From Paenibacillus sp. sptzw28 (GTDB taxonomy: Bacteria; Bacillota; Bacilli; Paenibacillales; Paenibacillaceae): a DNA stretch of 64,000 bases. This document shows, piece by piece, positions 59,469 to 64,000 of the stretch. The notes beneath the pieces are model-generated. The model searched no databases. It saw only the letters and a list, made by a program, of their open reading frames with translations, and was not told where the DNA came from. How positions within the stretch are numbered: the stretch's first letter is position 1; each line of letters opens with the position of its first letter. The DNA lies in NCBI RefSeq assembly GCF_019550795.1, contig NZ_CP080545.1:3692001-3756000 (forward strand), in the 5' to 3' direction. Both the position numbers and the translations under genes were made by a program.

Positions 59469-61106
59469 TTAGCCAAGTTTGAAGCCGCTGATCGCCACGA
59501 CGCCGCAGCGCGCGATTTTGTCGCCTTTGCGGTGGGGCCACAGGCTTGTCGGGCTGCCCAGGTCGGTTGTGTTCTCACCTGGATGTTGAACCGACAGGAA
59601 GAGAGTCTGCTCGTCCGGCGTGAAGAACGGGCCAGTCAGCTCAGCATCGACCGGAGCCGAAGCGAATTGAAGCGCCTGGGCTTTACCCGGTCCGCTCGTC
59701 GGAATGACGAACAGGCCGTTGTTCATGAACGATTTGTGCACGCCTTTGTTCATGCTGCTTGTCGAGATGTCCGTAACGACCCACAGATTCCCGTTTGAGT
59801 CGAAGGCAAGATTATCCGGAGAACTGAACCCGGATTGGCGCCCTCCGGCTGCAAAAATCTCAAAATCGAATTCAAGCGAGCCAAGATCGCTGTTTGATTC
59901 AAAAATACGCGTGATGTGCCCATGGATATTGCCGTGGTTATCGTTGTTTGTATGGCTGATGAAGACCGTGTTATCGAACGGTGAAATTTCGATGTCCTCG
60001 GGACGGTCCGTGGGCATTCCGCCAACGACCAGCGCGGCTTCATGACAGTAGGTCAAGATATCGCCCTGCGTCTTGAATTTCTTCTGCAGATCCGGGTTAT
60101 CTTTGATTTTCGCCGTTACGGCTTCAAGAGTAAGAGGCAGCCATTTGCCGTTTTTCAGGTTGGCGACATACAGCGTGCCTTCCTCCAGAAGAGCCGAGTT
60201 TGCCCGGCCGCTCGCCTTGTTGTACTTGCCTTTACTGACGAATTTATAGATACAGGCGTCCTTCTTGTCATCGCCCATATACACGACCACGCGACCGTCG
60301 GCAGCGAGACCCATCGCCGTATTCTCATGATTGAAGCGGCCGAGCGCGGTATGCTTCTTCAAATAGTTTTTGTCGAAAGGATCGACCTCGATAACCCAGC
60401 CGTAGTGCGTTTCCGGAAGGCCGGACGCTTTTGCCGTTTCGGAGAAATTTTCCTCGCAGGACATCACCGTATTCCACAGCGTAACGCCGCCGGAGCAGTT
60501 TGCGAACGTACCTTGAACGGTCGTTGCATTGTTTAATGCGGCAATGCCTTTCGCCGGACCGGTCAGCGTAAAATTGGTGAAGCCGTTGATGCGGCGTGCG
60601 TGCTTCGATTTCGTGTCCATTTTCCAGCTGCCGTTTTCATCGCGGTATACTTCAATTACCGACATGCCTTGATAGTACAGGTTTTTCTTCACTTGATCGG
60701 CAGTCATTTTCTCATTCGTAACCGGACCAATGGAGAAAATGTTCGTATACTCGTGGTTATTCACCAGCAAGCCGCGCGAATTGGAACCGTCAATCGGAAA
60801 ATAGGCATTATAGTCGGAGCCTGTGCCGAACTTCTCGCCTGCGGCGTTAATTACATCGTCGAATGCGGCAACCACATCATATGTGAAATTTTTTGGAAGG
60901 ATCAGCTTGTCTTCTATTGACGGTTGAATCGGATCAAAATATCCGCTTACCTTGTTTGTATTAAAACCAAACAAATGGTCCGCAGTCGGGGACATTGCGG
61001 ATGCTTTTCCTTCGAGCGCTCCGAGCCCTGCCGATGCGGCTGCCAAAGCGGCAGCTCCGGTACCAAGGTAAGAGAGAAACGTCTTGCGATCCATATTCCT
61101 GCTCAA
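59469..61106 (-). CDS. PhoX-family (DUF839) exported phosphatase, Tat substrate
   Basis: The protein has 545 residues. A Tat-like signal (MDRKTFLSYLGTGAAALAAA, with an Arg-Lys pair instead of Arg-Arg) is followed by a beta-propeller PhoX-type domain (GLLVNNHEYTN, SGGVTLWNTVMSCEENF, YGWVIEVDPF, RFNHENTAMGLAADGRVVVY, PEDIEISPFDNTVFISHTNN). PhoX enzymes are calcium/iron phosphatases active on phosphate esters outside the cell. The tatAC pair directly downstream supports export by that route. The TTG start has GGAG eight bases upstream. A phosphate-starvation promoter (Pho box) was not obvious. Confidence 0.9.
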   Translation of the reverse strand: MSRNMDRKTFLSYLGTGAAALAAASAGLGALEGKASAMSPTADHLFGFNTNKVSGYFDPIQPSIEDKLILPKNFTYDVVAAFDDVINAAGEKFGTGSDYNAYFPIDGSNSRGLLVNNHEYTNIFSIGPVTNEKMTADQVKKNLYYQGMSVIEVYRDENGSWKMDTKSKHARRINGFTNFTLTGPAKGIAALNNATTVQGTFANCSGGVTLWNTVMSCEENFSETAKASGLPETHYGWVIEVDPFDKNYLKKHTALGRFNHENTAMGLAADGRVVVYMGDDKKDACIYKFVSKGKYNKASGRANSALLEEGTLYVANLKNGKWLPLTLEAVTAKIKDNPDLQKKFKTQGDILTYCHEAALVVGGMPTDRPEDIEISPFDNTVFISHTNNDNHGNIHGHITRIFESNSDLGSLEFDFEIFAAGGRQSGFSSPDNLAFDSNGNLWVVTDISTSSMNKGVHKSFMNNGLFVIPTSGPGKAQALQFASAPVDAELTGPFFTPDEQTLFLSVQHPGENTTDLGSPTSLWPHRKGDKIARCGVVAISGFKLG

Positions 61107-61303
61107 TGTGTCCACTCCTCAATAAAATTTATTCACAGGGACAAGCATAATCCGACTTTGTAATGCCAGCATCACCCGGGTATGTAATTTTTGTAAACGA
61201 AGTTGGAAAACTTCCAAAAGATTTGATCTAAAATCGTATAAACTAAGTTGGTTCGTTCTGCCAACAAACGGAATTTAGCTGCAAAGCGATTAATCGGTAT
61301 ATA

Positions 61304-61341
61304 GAAAAAGCTGCAGCTCCCGGCGGTTCGGGACTGCAGCT
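61304..61341 (-). terminator. Terminator of the CstR-like gene
   Basis: AGCTGCAGCTCCCG (61309-61322) pairs with CGGGACTGCAGCT (61329-61341) with one bulged base. On the minus strand TTTTTC follows. Confidence 0.75.
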
Positions 61342-61365
61342 CGTTATTTTGAAGTGATGAACACC

Positions 61366-61632
61366 CTACCTGCTTTTTACAAGCAGCTCAACAGCCTCTT
61401 TGACCAATTTCCCTGTATCCCTGCCCTTTGCCTGCTCTTCCAGAATACATTGCTGCAGATTCTCTGCAACGATTAAAGCCATTGCCTTATCGGAGGCGTT
61501 GCGGACTGCAGACAGCTGGCTGACCACATCCTTACACGATTTACCCTCCTCCATCAAGCGAAGCACGCCGCGGATTTGGCCTTCAATCCGTTTTAAGCGC
61601 ATTTTCATTTCATCCGTATAATTGTAGTTCAT
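61366..61632 (-). CDS. CsoR-family regulator resembling persulfide sensor CstR
   Basis: The protein has 88 residues and is all-helical DUF156. The CsoR copper ligands are Cys-His-Cys; here the equivalents are Cys33, Asn58 and Cys62 (KSCKDVVSQ, AENLQQCI). Loss of the His with both Cys kept is typical of CstR, which senses persulfides and controls sulfide detoxification. The EAVELLVKS ending also matches CstR. No sulfurtransferase or persulfide dioxygenase is visible nearby. ATG 61632 has GAGGTGG nine bases upstream. Confidence 0.8.
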   Translation of the reverse strand: MNYNYTDEMKMRLKRIEGQIRGVLRLMEEGKSCKDVVSQLSAVRNASDKAMALIVAENLQQCILEEQAKGRDTGKLVKEAVELLVKSR

Positions 61633-61658
61633 CCCGATCAGCCACCTCTCGTAAGGCG

Positions 61659-61675
61659 TATACTCGTATAGGTAT
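61659..61675. promoter_or_regulatory. Operator-like dyad of the CstR-like gene
   Basis: TATAC-TC-GTATA (61659-61670) overlaps a GTATAGGTAT element. On the minus strand this reads ATACCTATACGAGTATAC, in the style of ATACC...GGTAT CsoR/CstR operators. Confidence 0.4.
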
Positions 61676-61678
61676 GTT

Positions 61679-61714
61679 ATAAGGCAATGGAACAACATAA
61701 GGCAATGGAACAAC
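61679..61714. repeat. Perfect 18-bp tandem duplication upstream of the CstR-like gene
   Basis: ATAAGGCAATGGAACAAC occurs twice, at 61679-61696 and 61697-61714. Confidence 0.85.
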
Positions 61715-61795
61715 ACCGTTAAATGAACAAATTCGCCGTGCCTTCCGACGCCTCACCCAAATACGCGGCTGCTCCTCAGGGCTTAATATCGACAA

Positions 61796-61858
61796 TGCGG
61801 TCGAGCTGCCCTGTGCCGTCTTGAGAATAGCCGCAATGACGAAGGCCGGAATCAATGC
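61796..61858 (-). pseudogene. Remnant of a GntP-family gluconate/glycerate permease
   Basis: A 21-residue segment on the minus strand (ALIPAFVIAAILKTAQGSST then A) matches the conserved QGS-T helix of GntP-family permeases. It starts within the end of the glycerate kinase gene and is lost soon after. Glycerate kinase and GntP permease genes are commonly neighbours, so a deletion probably removed the rest. Confidence 0.55.
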
Positions 61859-63003
61859 TCCCGCGAACCCCGGTTATTTGAGAAATAGATGCGCACGACC
61901 TGCTCGGCCGCCTGCTCCAGCAGCGGACCGGTTAATTCCATTGCCTTCTCCAAAGACATCGGCCGGTTTAAAATACTGACCACTGCCGATATTCCTTGCT
62001 CATATAAGCTTTCGATCCCCTCACCGACTGAACCGGCGAGAACGACGACAGGCACATGATGCTTTCGGGCGATGTTGGCCACACCGGAAGGCGTCTTGCC
62101 GCGGGCCGTCTGATAATCAACCTGCCCCTCGCCGGTTATGACAAGGTCTGCGTCCTTCACCTCCGCTTCCAGGCCAAGCAGCCGGCTTATGATAGATATC
62201 CCCGCTTCCAGCTGTCCGTTCATAAAGGCAAGAATGCCTCCGGACAAGCCTCCAGCCGCCCCGGTACCCGGATGATCGTGGATTGCTATCCCCTGAGTCC
62301 GTTCGATCAGATCGGCAAAATGTTTCAAGTTAAGGTCAAGCTGCTTCACCATGTCCGGTGACGCTCCTTTCTGCGGGCCGAATACGGCAGATACTCCATT
62401 CGGCCCTATAAAAGGGTTATCTACATCGCAAGCAACAATAAACCTGCTCTCCATGATACGCGGATCCAGACCGGACGTCCGAATTTCGGCTAAGCTGGTG
62501 AGCTCTCCCCCTCCAAGACCGATCGGACAGCCTTCACTATCCAGCAATTGAATGCCTAAAGCCTGCAGCATGCCGGCTCCTCCGTCGTTCGTCGCGCTGC
62601 CGCCCAATCCGAGAATGAAATGCCGGCATCCCTGATCCAGCGCCGCCAATATAAGCTGCCCGAACCCGTAGGTTGTCGTGCGAAGCGGATTCCGGTCCTC
62701 CGAGGCAATCAGATACAGGCCCGACGACATCGCCATTTCAATCACGCAAGTCGTGCCGTCTCCCAGAATGCCGAACCCGGACCTGATGTCCCGGCCGATC
62801 GGGTTTTTCACGGTGACTTCGAAATACCTGCCGGCAGTCGCTTCCACCAGGCATTCCATCGTACCTTCGCCGCCGTCAGCCATAGGAATCACTTTGGTTG
62901 CGCTCTCAGGAAATGCCCTCTTTATCCCGCGCTCGATAGCAAGTCCCGCCACTTTAGCCGATAAGCTGCCTTTAAAGGAATCCGGCGCAATCACGATCTT
63001 CAT
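61852..63003 (-). CDS. glxK: Glycerate kinase
   Basis: The protein has 383 residues. It opens MKIVIAPDSFKGSLSA and has VIPMADGGEGTMECLVEAT, the conserved FILGLGGSATNDGGAGMLQA, NPFIGPNGVSAVFGPQKGAS, GTGAAGGLSGG and LVITGEGQVDYQTARGKTPS. It phosphorylates D-glycerate at O2 for entry into glycolysis. ATG 63003 has GGAGG seven bases upstream; the longer frame to 63120 is not supported. The end of the gene overlaps a GntP remnant, so its natural transporter may be lost. Confidence 0.95.
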   Translation of the reverse strand: MKIVIAPDSFKGSLSAKVAGLAIERGIKRAFPESATKVIPMADGGEGTMECLVEATAGRYFEVTVKNPIGRDIRSGFGILGDGTTCVIEMAMSSGLYLIASEDRNPLRTTTYGFGQLILAALDQGCRHFILGLGGSATNDGGAGMLQALGIQLLDSEGCPIGLGGGELTSLAEIRTSGLDPRIMESRFIVACDVDNPFIGPNGVSAVFGPQKGASPDMVKQLDLNLKHFADLIERTQGIAIHDHPGTGAAGGLSGGILAFMNGQLEAGISIISRLLGLEAEVKDADLVITGEGQVDYQTARGKTPSGVANIARKHHVPVVVLAGSVGEGIESLYEQGISAVVSILNRPMSLEKAMELTGPLLEQAAEQVVRIYFSNNRGSREH

Positions 63004-63136
63004 GTACGAACCTCCTTTTCGAGTCATCAGCTGCTTTTTCCCCATTATACGGGATTCATATTTAATGCTCCACAGCTGCCGGGTTTTCCATCCCTCTTTG
63101 AGCATATAGTTCGCAAACATCTAAGGGCGTTCTTGA

Positions 63137-63174
63137 AATAAAAGAAAATAATCCCTCCTGCGAGAAGGATTATT
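63137..63174 (-). terminator. Terminator of the GH32 gene
   Basis: AATAATCC (63147-63154) and GGATTATT (63167-63174) form an 8-bp stem. On the minus strand TTCTTTTATTTC follows. Confidence 0.75.
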
Positions 63175-63190
63175 CCTAATAGGTTTATAT

Positions 63191-64000
63191 TTACCAAGCG
63201 GAACGCAGCTTCCAGATATCGATAGACTTCATCGTGACCTGGTCCCCTATTGAGAAAACTTCCATTTCGATGCTGCCGGGGTCCGGATAAATGTTGTTGG
63301 TCATCACGGTTCCATAATTATCGGTATAAACTTCAACGACACATGTATCGATGAAAATATGCAGTTTCAAAGCTTCTTCGCCAGACCGTTCCAGGGTAAC
63401 CGCCGGTATGCCCTCGCTCCACCCGTCCGATTGGCTGCGGTCAAGTCGAAGCTCGTTTGTCCGCAAGTTATAGACGAGCAGCGTCTGCTGCCTGCCGTCG
63501 CCCGAGGCCCTGAGCGCGAAACCGATCTCTTCCGCTTGGCAGCCGCTTAGCTGGAATTCCGCTATGATTTCCGCGCAATCGCTGGCTGCATATTTGGGCA
63601 GAACATCTGCTCCTGGAGCCACGATAGTGTTCTCCAGACGGTAATGCTCCCTGCGAAGCACCTTCAATTCTTCCACCGGCTCAAATCTCAATCTGCCGCT
63701 TTGATCAAGCTCCACGGTTCTTGGCGCCGACATTGCGCCGCACCAGTGATTATTGTCCGTGGGAGCGAAGTCTTTGAACCAGGGCATCCAGTCCCATGCG
63801 TTCAACCAGGCGATAATCACTCGTCTCCCTTTGCCGTCGAGCAATGACTGCGGAGCATAATACTCCCGTCCATGGTCGATATCGCCCATCGTGTCCCATG
63901 TGAATTTACCCGTAGCGTAGTCCATATCCCCGATAAGGTAAATCGTTATGTGCTTGCCCATCCCCATAGGCGAGAACATTAGAACATGCCGGCCGCCGAG
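63191..64000 (-). CDS. C-terminal part of a GH32 beta-fructosidase
   Basis: About 270 residues are visible and the frame runs off the window edge. The GGRHVLMFSPMGMG strand and DIDHGREYYAPQSLLDGKGR, then VIIAWLNAWD, belong to the beta-propeller of family 32 (sucrose, levan or inulin hydrolases). The C-terminal beta-sandwich follows (IGFALRASGD, LKLHIFIDTCVVEVYTDN). The nucleophile Asp and acid/base Glu lie outside the window. Whether the enzyme is exported cannot be seen. Confidence 0.9.
   Translation of the reverse strand, partial: LGGRHVLMFSPMGMGKHITIYLIGDMDYATGKFTWDTMGDIDHGREYYAPQSLLDGKGRRVIIAWLNAWDWMPWFKDFAPTDNNHWCGAMSAPRTVELDQSGRLRFEPVEELKVLRREHYRLENTIVAPGADVLPKYAASDCAEIIAEFQLSGCQAEEIGFALRASGDGRQQTLLVYNLRTNELRLDRSQSDGWSEGIPAVTLERSGEEALKLHIFIDTCVVEVYTDNYGTVMTNNIYPDPGSIEMEVFSIGDQVTMKSIDIWKLRSAW

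Overview
The window looks like the chromosome of a spore-forming Firmicute of the Paenibacillaceae (Paenibacillus-like). The reasons are the gene families and signals: a SleB-type spore cortex hydrolase, the XerS recombinase, lplABC-type sugar transporters with large membrane-bound AraC regulators, CcpA-type cre sites, GTAATNATTAC Zur boxes, a collagen-like (BclA-type) surface protein, and strong GGAGG ribosome binding sites with frequent TTG/GTG starts. No rRNA, tRNA, CRISPR array or intact transposon was found.

Layout. 1-13.8 kb: housekeeping and accessory genes (PAP2 phosphatase, a broken aldo/keto reductase, a BlaI/M56 regulatory pair, two coupled DndB-like DGQHR proteins, MsrAB, a Nudix hydrolase, SleB, XerS, DinB, an SDR, a CoiA-like protein, a LacI regulator). 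13.9-23.3 kb: an oligosaccharide locus with two paralogous binding lipoproteins, a GH28-like enzyme, two permeases and a membrane AraC sensor-regulator, carrying three cre sites. 23.6-33.8 kb: a GMC oxidoreductase with an N-terminal LysM module, remnants of two separate decayed sugar-transport loci, a deoxysugar isomerase/mutarotase/DUF2264 cluster with its AraC regulator, and a 53-residue LysM protein in front of an SDR. 34-35.5 kb: a MATE transporter. 35.5-47.5 kb: a metal-homeostasis island with a nikABCDE-like transporter, a 2Fe-2S protein, three COG0523 GTPases (one frameshifted) and znuCBA, tied together by four Zur boxes. 47.6-55.3 kb: a thiazole/oxazole-modified microcin (TOMM) cluster of the heterocycloanthracin/sonorensin type, flanked by two proteins that resemble spore-surface proteins. 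55.6-64 kb: an alpha/beta hydrolase, SelO, TatA/TatC with a PhoX-like exported phosphatase, a CstR-like persulfide sensor, glycerate kinase, a GntP remnant and the C-terminal part of a GH32 enzyme.

The most interesting system is the TOMM cluster. An 86-residue precursor has a core with cysteine at every third residue (11 in a row). It is followed on the same strand by a terminator and then a ThiF-like maturation protein, a YcaO cyclodehydratase ending in a PxPxP motif, and a SagB-type dehydrogenase. These are the parts needed to turn cysteines into thiazoles. No transporter, protease or immunity gene is obvious beside it. The second coherent system is the Zur-linked metal island, where operon-like packing suggests that the 'nickel/peptide' transporter works under zinc limitation.

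Gene decay is a repeated theme. There are remnants of transporter genes joined by deletions, an aldo/keto reductase broken across a short direct repeat, and single-base frameshifts in DUF2264 and COG0523 genes. Some single-base events could be sequencing errors; the multi-base deletions are unlikely to be.
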